From assembly GCF_014196765.1 (NCBI RefSeq), contig NZ_JACIEE010000010.1, positions 1-64,000 on the forward strand: a DNA stretch of 64,000 nt. Reading direction: 5' to 3'. This document shows, in pieces, positions 24,757-33,200 of this stretch (position 1 is its first letter; every line of letters starts with the position of its first letter). Both the position numbers and the translations under genes were made by a program. Origin of the DNA: Mycoplana azooxidifex (GTDB taxonomy: Bacteria; Pseudomonadota; Alphaproteobacteria; Rhizobiales; Rhizobiaceae). Under the pieces are notes generated by a model. That model saw only the letters and a list, made by a program, of their open reading frames with translations. It ran no database searches and was not told where the DNA came from.

Positions 24757-25221
24757 TCAGGCAGCGGGCTGGCGCCGGGCCGCCGTTTCCTCGAGGCCCA
24801 AAAGGAAGCCGATCTGGGGGCGCGCCTTGACGAGATCGTCGATCGTGTACTGCTGCAGGACGTCGAAAAAGGCGTTCAGCGCCTTGCGAAGCGCCGCATT
24901 CAGCCCGCAACTGTCGACCAGCGGGCACTCCACCTCGCCAGCCTCGAAACACTCGGCCATCGCAAAGGAATCCTCGGTCACCCGGACAACGTCGAAAAGG
25001 GTGATCGCGCTGGCCGCCTTCGGCAGGCGGACGCCGCCGTTGCGGCCGCGCACCGTCTCGATCAGCCCGGCGCGGGTCAGCGGCTGCAGGATCTTGAAGA
25101 GGAACAGCTCCGATACGCCGTATGCCCTGGCGATCTCCGGAACCCGGCTCAGCTTGCCTTCATTCGCCGCGCAGTACATCAGCATCCGCACGGCGTAGTT
25201 AGTCTGCTTCGTCAGGCGCAT
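24757..25221 (-). CDS. rirA: Rhizobial iron regulator RirA
   Basis: This 154-residue Rrf2-family repressor controls iron uptake genes when iron is sufficient, sensing through an Fe-S cluster. The winged helix (about 1-65) starts MRLTKQTNYAVRMLMYC. Cluster ligands Cys91, Cys99 and Cys105 lie at the positions described for RirA. The ATG at 25221 is chosen because the family begins there; upstream codons are in frame but not conserved. It is divergent from a ferric-iron binding protein gene. Confidence 0.96.
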   Translation of the reverse strand: MRLTKQTNYAVRMLMYCAANEGKLSRVPEIARAYGVSELFLFKILQPLTRAGLIETVRGRNGGVRLPKAASAITLFDVVRVTEDSFAMAECFEAGEVECPLVDSCGLNAALRKALNAFFDVLQQYTIDDLVKARPQIGFLLGLEETAARRQPAA

Positions 25222-25271
25222 TGCCGGCTCCAAATCCGTTCGATTGAATCTACATATAGGATGGATCGTAG

Positions 25272-25287
25272 TTTGGAACAATTCAAA
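25272..25287. promoter_or_regulatory. Near-palindromic TTTGGAA/ATTCAAA motif between rirA and the iron-binding protein gene
   Basis: TTTGGAACAATTCAAA is an imperfect inverted repeat in the divergent iron gene promoter region. Its layout (TTT-GAA ... TTC-AAA) resembles the iron control element bound by Irr in rhizobia. No clean TGA-N9-TCA RirA site was found by eye. The assignment is tentative. Confidence 0.3.
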
Positions 25288-25389
25288 AAAGCGGAAAATC
25301 AAATTCATGTTAGCGCTGGGTCACGTGTTGACTTGGCAGGGTACCGGACTAAAGGTGACTGCTCCAGTCCAGAAAAAAGGAGGATACCC

Positions 25390-26424
25390 GTGACCAACTT
25401 GAGACGATACGCGCTGGCTGTTGCGCTTACGACAGGAACGGCCGTGCCCGCGTTGGCCGACGGCGAAGTCAACATATACTCCTATCGGCAGCCGGACCTG
25501 ATCAAGCCGCTGCTGGACCGCTTCACGGAAGAGACCGGGATTGCGACGAACGTGCTCTTCCTCGACAAGGGCCTGGTCGAGCGAATCCAGGCGGAAGGCG
25601 AGAACTCGCCGGCCGACATCATCCTGACCGTCGACATCAGCCGCCTGACCGAAGCCAAGGACGGCGGGGTGACCCAGCCGATCAAGAGCGCCGTCGTCGA
25701 CAGCGACATTCCGGCCCAGTATCGGGATCCGGACGGCGGCTGGGTGGGCCTGACCACCCGCGGACGCGTGGTCTACGCGTCGAAGGACCGCGTCTCCCAG
25801 GACACAATCACCTATGAGGAACTGGCCGATCCGAAGTGGAAGGGCAAGATCTGCACGCGTGACGGCCAGCACTCCTACAATATCGGCCTGATCGCCTCGA
25901 TGATCGCCGAGCACGGCGAGGCGGAAACCGAAACGTGGCTGACGGGGCTGAAGAACAACCTCGCCCGCAAGCCCGACGGCGGCGACCGCGACCAGGCCAA
26001 GGCGATCTTCGCCGGCGAGTGCGATCTCGCCCTCGGCAACACCTACTATGTCGGCCTGATGCAGACGAACGAAAAGGAGCCGGAGCAGAAGGACTGGGCC
26101 AATGCCATCAAGGTGCTGTTCCCCAACACCGACGACCGCGGCACGCATGTGAACATCTCCGGCGTGGCGATGGCCAAGTATGCCCCGAACAAGGAAAACG
26201 CACAGAAGCTCGTCGACTTCCTCGCCTCCGGCGAGGCGCAGGAGATCTATGCCGAGCAGGTCTTCGAATATCCGGTGATGCCGGGCAAGGAACCGGCGGA
26301 CGTCGTCAAGGCCTTCGGCACCATCAAGCCGGCCACCCTTCCGCTCGCCGACATCGCTGCCAACCGCAAGAAGGCCTCCGAACTGGTCGACAAGGTCGGC
26401 TACAACGAAGGGCCGGAAATGTAA
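25390..26424 (+). CDS. Ferric-iron ABC transporter substrate-binding protein (FbpA/AfuA-like)
   Basis: This 344-residue periplasmic protein has a signal peptide ending ALA/DGEVNIYSYRQ at about residue 24. It shows the FbpA/FutA fold signs TEETGIATNVLFLDKGLVERIQAEGENSPADI and the iron-binding tyrosine pair in GNTYYVGLMQ. The GTG at 25390 is preceded by AGGAGG about six bases upstream. It is divergent from rirA, so iron-dependent repression is likely. No permease or ATPase gene adjoins it; a fused iron permease lies about 8 kb away at 34061. Confidence 0.92.
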   Translation: MTNLRRYALAVALTTGTAVPALADGEVNIYSYRQPDLIKPLLDRFTEETGIATNVLFLDKGLVERIQAEGENSPADIILTVDISRLTEAKDGGVTQPIKSAVVDSDIPAQYRDPDGGWVGLTTRGRVVYASKDRVSQDTITYEELADPKWKGKICTRDGQHSYNIGLIASMIAEHGEAETETWLTGLKNNLARKPDGGDRDQAKAIFAGECDLALGNTYYVGLMQTNEKEPEQKDWANAIKVLFPNTDDRGTHVNISGVAMAKYAPNKENAQKLVDFLASGEAQEIYAEQVFEYPVMPGKEPADVVKAFGTIKPATLPLADIAANRKKASELVDKVGYNEGPEM

Positions 26425-26450
26425 GCCAGGCGGCACCCATCGCAAACAGG

Positions 26451-26480
26451 AACGGCGGCCCTTGGGCCGCCGTTTTCATT
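26451..26480. terminator. Bidirectional terminator between the iron-binding protein and mmsA genes
   Basis: A ten-base stem (AACGGCGGCC / GGCCGCCGTT) with a four-base loop is followed by TTCATTTT. It lies between two convergent genes. Confidence 0.75.
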
Positions 26481-26534
26481 TTCACCAAGCAGCGCAGAGC
26501 CGGGCGCATGCGCCCCCTGCCCCGCATCATCGCC

Positions 26535-28031
26535 TCACTTCATCGTCGGCATGACGAATTCGGCGCCGTCCTTGATGCCCGACGGCCAGCGGCTCGTGAC
26601 CGTCTTGGTGCGCGTCCAGAACCTGATCGAATCCGTGCCGTGCTGGTTCAGGTCGCCAAAGGATGAGGACTTCCAGCCGCCGAAGGAGTGATAGGCCAGC
26701 GGCACCGGGATCGGTACGTTGACGCCGACCATGCCGATGTTGATGCGGCTGGCGAAGTCGCGGGCCGCATCGCCGTCGCGGGTGTAGATGGCGACGCCGT
26801 TGCCGTATTCGTGCTTCATCGGCAGCGACAGCGCTTCCTCATAGTTCTTCGCGCGGACGACCGACAGGACCGGGCCGAAGATCTCGGTCTTGTAGATGTC
26901 CATGTCCGGGGTGACGTGGTCGAACAGGCAGCCGCCGACGAAGTATCCGTCCTCGTAGCCCTGGAGCTTGAAGTCGCGGCCGTCGACCACGAGCTTGGCG
27001 CCTTCCTCGACGCCGCGGTCGATCAGGCCACGGATGCGCGCCTGGGCTTCCTTGGTGACGACCGGGCCGAGATCGGCCTTATCGTCGGTGTAGGGGCCGA
27101 TGCGGAGGCTTTCGACCATCGGCGTCAGCTTGTCGATCAGGCGGTTGGCGGTTTCCTCGCCGACCGGGACTGCGACCGAGATTGCCATGCAGCGCTCGCC
27201 GGCGGAGCCGTAGCCCGCGCCCATCAGCGCGTTTGCAGCCTGGTCGAGGTCGGCGTCCGGCATGATGATCATGTGGTTCTTGGCGCCGCCGAAGCACTGG
27301 GCGCGCTTGCCGTTCATCGCAGCCGTGCCATAGACGTAGCGGGCGATCGGCGTCGACCCGACGAAGGATACGGCCGAGATATCCGGATGTGTCAGGATCG
27401 CATCGACCGCAGCCTTGTCGCCGTTGACGACGTTGAGGATGCCCGCCGGCAGGCCAGCCTCGATCATCAGTTCGGCCAGCCGCAGCGGCACCGACGGATC
27501 GCGCTCGGACGGCTTCAGGATGAAGGCGTTGCCGCAGGCGATCGCGGGTGCGAACATCCACATCGGGATCATGGCCGGGAAGTTGAACGGGGTGATGCCG
27601 GCGCCGACGCCGACGGCCTGGCGGATCGAATACATGTCGATGTTCGGGCCGGCACCTTCGGTGAACTCGCTCTTGGCGAGATGCGGGATGCCGATGACGA
27701 ACTCGCAGACCTCAAGGCCGCGGACGACGTCGCCCTTGGAATCCTCGACCGTCTTGCCGTGCTCCTTCGACAGCAGCTCGGCCAGTTCGTTCATGTTGTC
27801 GTTCAGGAGCTGGACGAACTTCATGAAGACGCGGGCGCGGCGCTGCGGGTTGGTCGCGGCCCAGGCGGGCTGGGCGGCCTTGGCCACCTCGACGGCTGCG
27901 GCAAGCTCGGCGTCGCTCGCAAGCGCAACCTTGGCCTGGACCTCTCCGGTCGCCGGGTTGAAGACGTCGGCCGTGCGGCCGCTCCTGCCAGCGACGTGCT
28001 TGCCGCCGATGAAATGTCCGATCTCGCGCAT
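26535..28031 (-). CDS. mmsA: Methylmalonate-semialdehyde dehydrogenase (CoA-acylating)
   Basis: It oxidises methylmalonate semialdehyde or malonate semialdehyde to propionyl-CoA or acetyl-CoA in valine and myo-inositol breakdown (also called iolA in rhizobia). The 498 residues match the family. The start IGHFIGGKHVAGRSGR, GVGAGITPFNFPAMIPMWM, FVGSTPIARYVY and the catalytic-cysteine segment GSAGERCMAIS are all present. It is divergent from a LysR-type regulator that is its probable controller. Confidence 0.95.
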   Translation of the reverse strand: MREIGHFIGGKHVAGRSGRTADVFNPATGEVQAKVALASDAELAAAVEVAKAAQPAWAATNPQRRARVFMKFVQLLNDNMNELAELLSKEHGKTVEDSKGDVVRGLEVCEFVIGIPHLAKSEFTEGAGPNIDMYSIRQAVGVGAGITPFNFPAMIPMWMFAPAIACGNAFILKPSERDPSVPLRLAELMIEAGLPAGILNVVNGDKAAVDAILTHPDISAVSFVGSTPIARYVYGTAAMNGKRAQCFGGAKNHMIIMPDADLDQAANALMGAGYGSAGERCMAISVAVPVGEETANRLIDKLTPMVESLRIGPYTDDKADLGPVVTKEAQARIRGLIDRGVEEGAKLVVDGRDFKLQGYEDGYFVGGCLFDHVTPDMDIYKTEIFGPVLSVVRAKNYEEALSLPMKHEYGNGVAIYTRDGDAARDFASRINIGMVGVNVPIPVPLAYHSFGGWKSSSFGDLNQHGTDSIRFWTRTKTVTSRWPSGIKDGAEFVMPTMK

Positions 28032-28150
28032 GGGATATCCTCCGCTGTTTATGGAGAGATGATCGCACTACAAATTGCTCAACACAATCGCCTGATGTAA
28101 GCAACCGTTGTGCAAGAATTATAGCCCGCGGGATCGGAGAAGGCGAAACG

Positions 28151-29032
28151 ATGAACTGGGACGACGTGCGCATGTTCCTGGCTGTGGCCCGGACCGGGCA
28201 GTTGCTTGCCGCCTCCCGCCGCCTCGGCGTGAACCACGCCACCCTCAGCCGCCGGGTCACCGCCCTGGAGAAGGAGATGAAGACGCGGCTTCTGGTCCGG
28301 CGGACGAACGGCTGCGACCTGACGGCGGAGGGAGAGGTGTTCCTGCATGCCGCCGAGCGGATGGAGACCGAGATGCTGTCGGCGCAGGAGAAGATCGGCC
28401 GGATCGACGCCGCGGTCGCCGGAACGGTGCGCATCGGCGCGCCGGACGGTTTCGGCGTGTCGTTTCTGGCACCCCGGCTCGGCAGGCTGACGGCACGCCA
28501 TCCCGAGCTGAAGATCCAGCTCGTGCCGGTGCCCCGCTCCTTCTCGCTGTCGCAGCGCGAAGCGGACATCGCGATCACGCTGGAGCGCCCGGAACAAGGC
28601 CGCCTCGTCTCCTCCAAGCTGACCGACTATACGCTCGGCCTCTATGCGGGCCGCAGCTATCTCGCCGAGCGCGGCGCGCCGGAGGATATCGAGGCGCTCA
28701 AGGACCACCGCCGGATCGGCTATGTGGAGGACCTGCTGTTCACCGCCTCGCTCGACTTCACCGGGGAAGTGATGCGCAACTGGAACGCCGCCTTCGAGAT
28801 CTCGAGCGCCACGGGCCAGACGGAGGCCGTGCGTTCGGGCGCCGGCATCGGCATCCTACACAACTACATCGCCCGGCAGGATAAGGACCTGGTCCGCATC
28901 CTGCCGGAGACGACGATCCGCCGCGCCTACTGGACCACCTTCCATGAAAGCGCCCGGGACCTCGCGAGGGTGCGCACGGTCACGGCATTCGTGCAGGAGC
29001 TGGTCGAGAGCGAGCAGTCGATCTTCGTGTAG
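28151..29032 (+). CDS. LysR-family transcriptional regulator
   Basis: This 293-residue regulator has an N-terminal LysR helix-turn-helix (about 1-60; GQLLAASRRLGVNHATLSRRV) and a substrate-binding domain from about 90. It is divergent from mmsA across 119 bases, the classical arrangement for a LysR regulator and its target. The effector is unknown; a valine or inositol breakdown intermediate is a reasonable guess. Confidence 0.9.
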   Translation: MNWDDVRMFLAVARTGQLLAASRRLGVNHATLSRRVTALEKEMKTRLLVRRTNGCDLTAEGEVFLHAAERMETEMLSAQEKIGRIDAAVAGTVRIGAPDGFGVSFLAPRLGRLTARHPELKIQLVPVPRSFSLSQREADIAITLERPEQGRLVSSKLTDYTLGLYAGRSYLAERGAPEDIEALKDHRRIGYVEDLLFTASLDFTGEVMRNWNAAFEISSATGQTEAVRSGAGIGILHNYIARQDKDLVRILPETTIRRAYWTTFHESARDLARVRTVTAFVQELVESEQSIFV

Positions 29033-29088
29033 GAACGGGGAGCCGCGCTGAACGGTGTCGCGTCCGGGGGCCTACTGGGGGTCAGGAC

Positions 29089-29187
29089 CTAGGAGCGCCC
29101 GTTCATGTCAAAGACCACCCAGCGGAAGAACAGGTAGACTGCGACGGATACGATGACGAGCGGGGTCAGCACGGAGAGATCAAGCAT
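29089..29187 (-). CDS. Predicted 32-residue single-pass membrane peptide
   Basis: The reading frame runs from ATG 29187 to TAG 29089 and encodes MLDLSVLTPLVIVSVAVYLF, then FRWVVFDMNGRS. Residues 5-21 form one hydrophobic helix followed by a basic/aromatic end. An AAGG sits about eight bases before the ATG. It lies alone between the LysR gene and tRNA-His. The pattern of a small membrane protein is convincing, but expression is not proven and I do not recognise a family. Confidence 0.5.
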   Translation of the reverse strand: MLDLSVLTPLVIVSVAVYLFFRWVVFDMNGRS

Positions 29188-29364
29188 ATCATTGCCTTGT
29201 TGCCGTTGGCGCTGCCTCATGCAGCACATCTAATATGCCGCCGGCGCCTTAACGCGCGGTGGAGCGGCATGGTAAACCGACCGGAAAGACAGTCTCTTGC
29301 GGGGAATGCGCGGCACTTTCGCGAACGCGCGCATCGGGACGAGGGAAGGGATATCAAGAAAAAA

Positions 29365-29441
29365 TGGTACGGTTGGAGGGGATCGAACCTTCGACCTCAG
29401 GTGCCACAAACCTGCGCTCTAACCAACTGAGCTACAACCGC
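29365..29441 (-). tRNA. tRNA-His (GTG anticodon)
   Basis: On the minus strand a full cloverleaf is visible: acceptor GCGGTTG, D-arm AGCTCAGTTGGTTAGAGC, anticodon stem CAGGT/ACCTG with loop TTGTGGC (anticodon GTG), T-arm with GGTTCGATCC, and encoded 3' CCA. Position 73 is A, and the base before G1 is T, so there is no templated G-1. This is the divergent tRNA-His form known from many Alphaproteobacteria. A T6 run follows immediately and should terminate transcription. Confidence 0.95.
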
Positions 29442-29523
29442 ACACGAGCGCTGATCGCGCTTGGGGGCTCACATACGGGGGCGATGCGGATATTGCAAGC
29501 CCCTTGTTGCCCCTTTGCATACT

Positions 29524-29554
29524 AAAAAGGGCCGGACGATGCGTCCAGCCCTTT
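29524..29554 (-). terminator. Terminator after the phasin gene
   Basis: On the minus strand a stem AAAGGGCTGGACG / CGTCCGGCCCTTT (one mismatch) is followed by TTAGT. It lies about 55 bases beyond the phasin stop codon. Confidence 0.65.
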
Positions 29555-29609
29555 CTGGTATTTCCAATGCCCTGCCGGCGCTGCGCGCGGCCGGGCCAGG
29601 ACCGCGCTA

Positions 29610-30059
29610 TCAGGCGGCCTTGAAGGTCTTCAGCGCCTTTTCGGCGGCAGACTTGCCGGGTTCGGCGACCTTCTCTGCGACCTTGCGGGTGGCTTCCTGC
29701 ATGGTCTTGGCCTGCTCTACCACGACTTCGGCCTGCTTGCGCAGGAAGGCGGTCTGCAGTTCGAACAGTTCGGACACGGACTTCACGCCGAGCAGCGCTT
29801 CCATGTGGGACAGCGAGTTTTCGGCATTGATGCGAAGCGCGTCGATCGCCGTCAGGCCGAGTTCCACCGTGCCGGCCTGGGCGCTTTCGAGGGTGGCCTC
29901 GACCACCTTGGTCGCGTCCTCGGTGGCGGTCTTCAGCTTGGCATAGGCGTCCTTCGTCTGGGCGGCGCCCTTTTCGGCGAAGTCGCGGAAGCTCTCGGAG
30001 ACCTTTGCCGGGTCGAATGCGGCAAGGGAAAATACATCATCAGTCTTCTTGGTTGCCAT
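29610..30059 (-). CDS. Phasin (PHA granule-associated protein)
   Basis: This 149-residue, Ala/Lys/Glu-rich helical protein has the phasin pattern: SLAAFDPAKVSESFRDFAEKGAAQTKDAYAK at the N-terminus (seen in segments at about 11-40), a central amphipathic helix and ELQTAFLRKQAEVVVEQAK near the C-terminus. Phasins coat polyhydroxybutyrate granules. Upstream are two TGC-N3-GCA sites (30135-30143, 30153-30161) that fit the PHA-responsive repressor PhaR. The nearby acetoacetyl-CoA synthetase is also part of PHB turnover. Confidence 0.92.
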   Translation of the reverse strand: MATKKTDDVFSLAAFDPAKVSESFRDFAEKGAAQTKDAYAKLKTATEDATKVVEATLESAQAGTVELGLTAIDALRINAENSLSHMEALLGVKSVSELFELQTAFLRKQAEVVVEQAKTMQEATRKVAEKVAEPGKSAAEKALKTFKAA

Positions 30060-30134
30060 TTCGATCGTCCTTGGTTCGGCCCTCGTCGTGAGGGCCGCTC
30101 TATAGTGATGAGGCGCTTATATACGATCTTATTG

Positions 30135-30165
30135 TGCATTGCAACATAATTGTGCGGCGCACAAT
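30135..30165. promoter_or_regulatory. Paired TGC-N3-GCA sites upstream of the phasin gene, probable PhaR operator
   Basis: TGCATTGCA at 30135-30143 and TGCGGCGCA at 30153-30161, the second inside the perfect palindrome ATTGTGC-GGC-GCACAAT (30149-30165). The sites are 18 bases apart and overlap a possible -35 (TTGCAA) of the phasin promoter, whose -10 would be TATATA. PhaR from Paracoccus recognises TGC/GCA inverted motifs upstream of phasin genes. Confidence 0.55.
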
Positions 30166-30292
30166 GTTAACCCTGCCGCCGGAAAGACGGGGAGCGAGCC
30201 GGGCGCAAAGCTGGACCCTGCGCGGGCGCGCCGCTATTAATAAAGCGTTAAGCGTGCGGCGGTGGCCGCCGTCAACTCATGTCAGGCTGCCG

Positions 30293-33200
30293 ATGTCCGC
30301 TCATCAGTACCCCTTTATCGATGTCGCCGTCCACGAACGCGTGCGCCTGCCGTTTGCCCGCGGCGAGGCCGTGGTGCTGTTTTCGATCGACATGCGCCAG
30401 GTGCTGTGGAGCAACGGCCGCGGGGCGGCGCTGTTCGGCCATGGCTCGATCTACGATTTCCTGGATGCGCCCGTGCCGGAAGGCGACGTGGTCTTCCGGC
30501 AGCTCCAGACCGCAGCACGGCAACTCGGGCAGAGCGGACTTGGGCGCAACCTCCTGCTGCGGATCGGCACCGGCTATCGCGGCCTGCCGGTGAGCGCCCA
30601 TGTGGAGCGCATTTCGCTGGCGCCGGGGCAGGATGCGGTCCTGTTCAGCACGCCGGCTGCCGGCAAGGGCGAGCCGATTTCCGAGCGCGCGGCCTCGCTG
30701 CTGACCGGCTTCGACGACCCCGACACGCACATGGCCGTGCTCGACGGCGAGGGCGATATTCTTGCCGCATCCTCCGGTTTCGCGGCCCTCGGCATCAGCG
30801 AGGACGCGCGCCGGCGGATGGTCGCGGCGGCGCGGCGGGAGAGCGACGGGCTGGTAAAGCGCCCGGTTCCGACCGGCAAGGGCCTGCTGCCGGCAGCGCT
30901 CGGCCGGATCTCGGTCGATCCCGCGCTTAACCTGCTCTTCGCAGTGGAGACCATCCTCGGCCACATGGATCACGAGCAGGACGCGGCGACCGCGGCCGAG
31001 ATCGAGGCGCCCGTTCCCGCGGATGAGGCAATCCCGTCCGCTGCCGCACCCGCAGTCCCGGCGGACGGACAAGACGAACCGGGCCACGAGGCGGAAGAGC
31101 GTGCCGCAGCAGACCTGCCGGACGGCGAGATTGCCGCTTCGGCGGACCGCGAACCGGATGAGAGGGACGTCGGTGATATCGGTCCCGGCGACGCTCCCGC
31201 TGCCCTGCCCGCCGAGGCGGAGGACGACAGCGCGATGGCGGAGACGAACGCGTCTGCCGAGGCAGCGACGTCTGCTGCGACCGCCGATCCGGCCGCCGCG
31301 TCGTTCGCCCCCTTCGAGCGGGCGTCGCGCCCGGTCCGTTTCGTCTGGAAGATCGATGCGGAAGGGCATTTCAGCGAACTTTCGGGCGAATTTGCCGAGG
31401 TGGTCGGACCTCAGGCGGCCGACGTCATCGGCCTGCCGTTCGCCGAGGTTGCGCAGCGCTTCGGCTTCGACAGGGACGGCACGATCGCCGAGCTACTGCG
31501 CCGGCGCGACACCTGGTCCGGCAAGACGATCCATTGGCCCGTCGAGGGCACGCGCCTGCGCGTCCCGGTCGATCTCGCCGCCCTTCCCACCTATTCGCGG
31601 ACCCGAGAATTCGACGGCTTTCGCGGCTTCGGCATCGTCCGGACGGCCGACGCGATCGAGGACGAGAACGCGCTCGGGCTTGCGATCGCAGGCGCGGCGG
31701 AAGCGGAAACGGAAGCGGGGATTGCCGCGGAGCACGACGAAGCCGAGGCTCCGCCATCCGCCGACCCCGACACCTTCGGCGACGAAACGGCTCCTGCCCC
31801 CGCCCCGTCCGTGCTTGACGAACTTCTGGCGGAGGAGGCCGAGGGAGGGGTCCCAGTTGCCGAAGACACCACGGCGGGCGCCGAGACGGGCGACGACGAT
31901 GCACCCGACAGCGCGCTGGAGGACGATGGGCTGGGGGACGATGCGCCCGGAACCGGGACGGACAGTCATGCGGACGACGACTTCCGCGGCGAGCGCCCGG
32001 CATTGCGGCTGGTCGACACCTCAGTGCGGCGCCATTCCGAGAAGGTCGTGCAGCTGGACAACCGCCGCGGCCGCGTCGGCGCGCTGACGACCGGCGAGCA
32101 GGCCGCCTTCCGCGAGATCGCACGCCAACTGGGAGAGACCTTCGGCAAGCGTCGATCCGGCGAAGTTCCTGCCGCCTCGGGCGACGGCGAAGCTGCGCCC
32201 GGCGACACAGCGCCATCGCCCACCTTACACGAAGAGCGAAACGATATCGATGGCGGACAGATGGCGGCTTCGGCATCCGTCGACGTGCCGCCGGAGGACC
32301 GGGACGAAATTCCCGGCCTCGAGGTCGGCGAGCATGCGGACGACGTACCCGCCAAGAGCGTCTCGATCACCGGGCGGCGCACGGCCATGGACTACGGGCT
32401 CACCGCATCGGTCGTAGATGCCCTGCCCGTCGCGCTCTTGATCCACGCCGGCGATCTCTTGATCCACGCCAACCCGGAATTCCTGGAACTGACCGGCTTT
32501 GCCTCGCTGGATGCGCTGGAAGGCGCCGGCGGCCTCGCCGTCCTGCTCGATCGTCCCGCGGCGGAAGACGCCGCACCCGACGGGACGATGCTGCTGCGGC
32601 ATGCGGACGCGAAAACCCCGATGGCCGTCAATGCGCGGCTCCAGTCGATCCGCTGGGAGAGCGGCACCGCATTGATGCTGGCCCTTTCGCCGGCCGCCTC
32701 GCCCGTTCCGTCGCCGGCGGACAAGGCCGCTGTCCAGGCGCGCACCGAGGCCAAGGCAGGTGGCACGTTACCCGAGGACGACGAGGAGGAGACGCTCGAG
32801 GCCCTGCGTGACGAGGCGAGCGAGTTGCGCTCGATCCTGGAGACCGCCACGGATGGCGTCGTGATCGTCGACCAGGAAGGCGAGATCCGCTCGATCAACC
32901 GCTCGGGCAGCGCCCTGTTCAACTATGACGAGGGCGAGATCCGCGGAAAGCCGTTCGCCATCCTCTTTGCCCATGAGAGCCAGAAGGCGGTCATCGACTA
33001 TCTCGCCGGGCTGGCCGGCCACGGGGTCGCGAGCGTCCTGAACGACGGCCGCGAGGTGATCGGTCGCGAGGCTTCGGGCGGGTTCATTCCGCTGTTCATG
33101 ACGATGGGGCGCCTTTCCTCCTCCAACGGCTACTGCGCGGTCATCCGCGACATCACGCAGTGGAAGCGCACGGAAGAAGAGCTGCGCAACGCCAAGCGTG

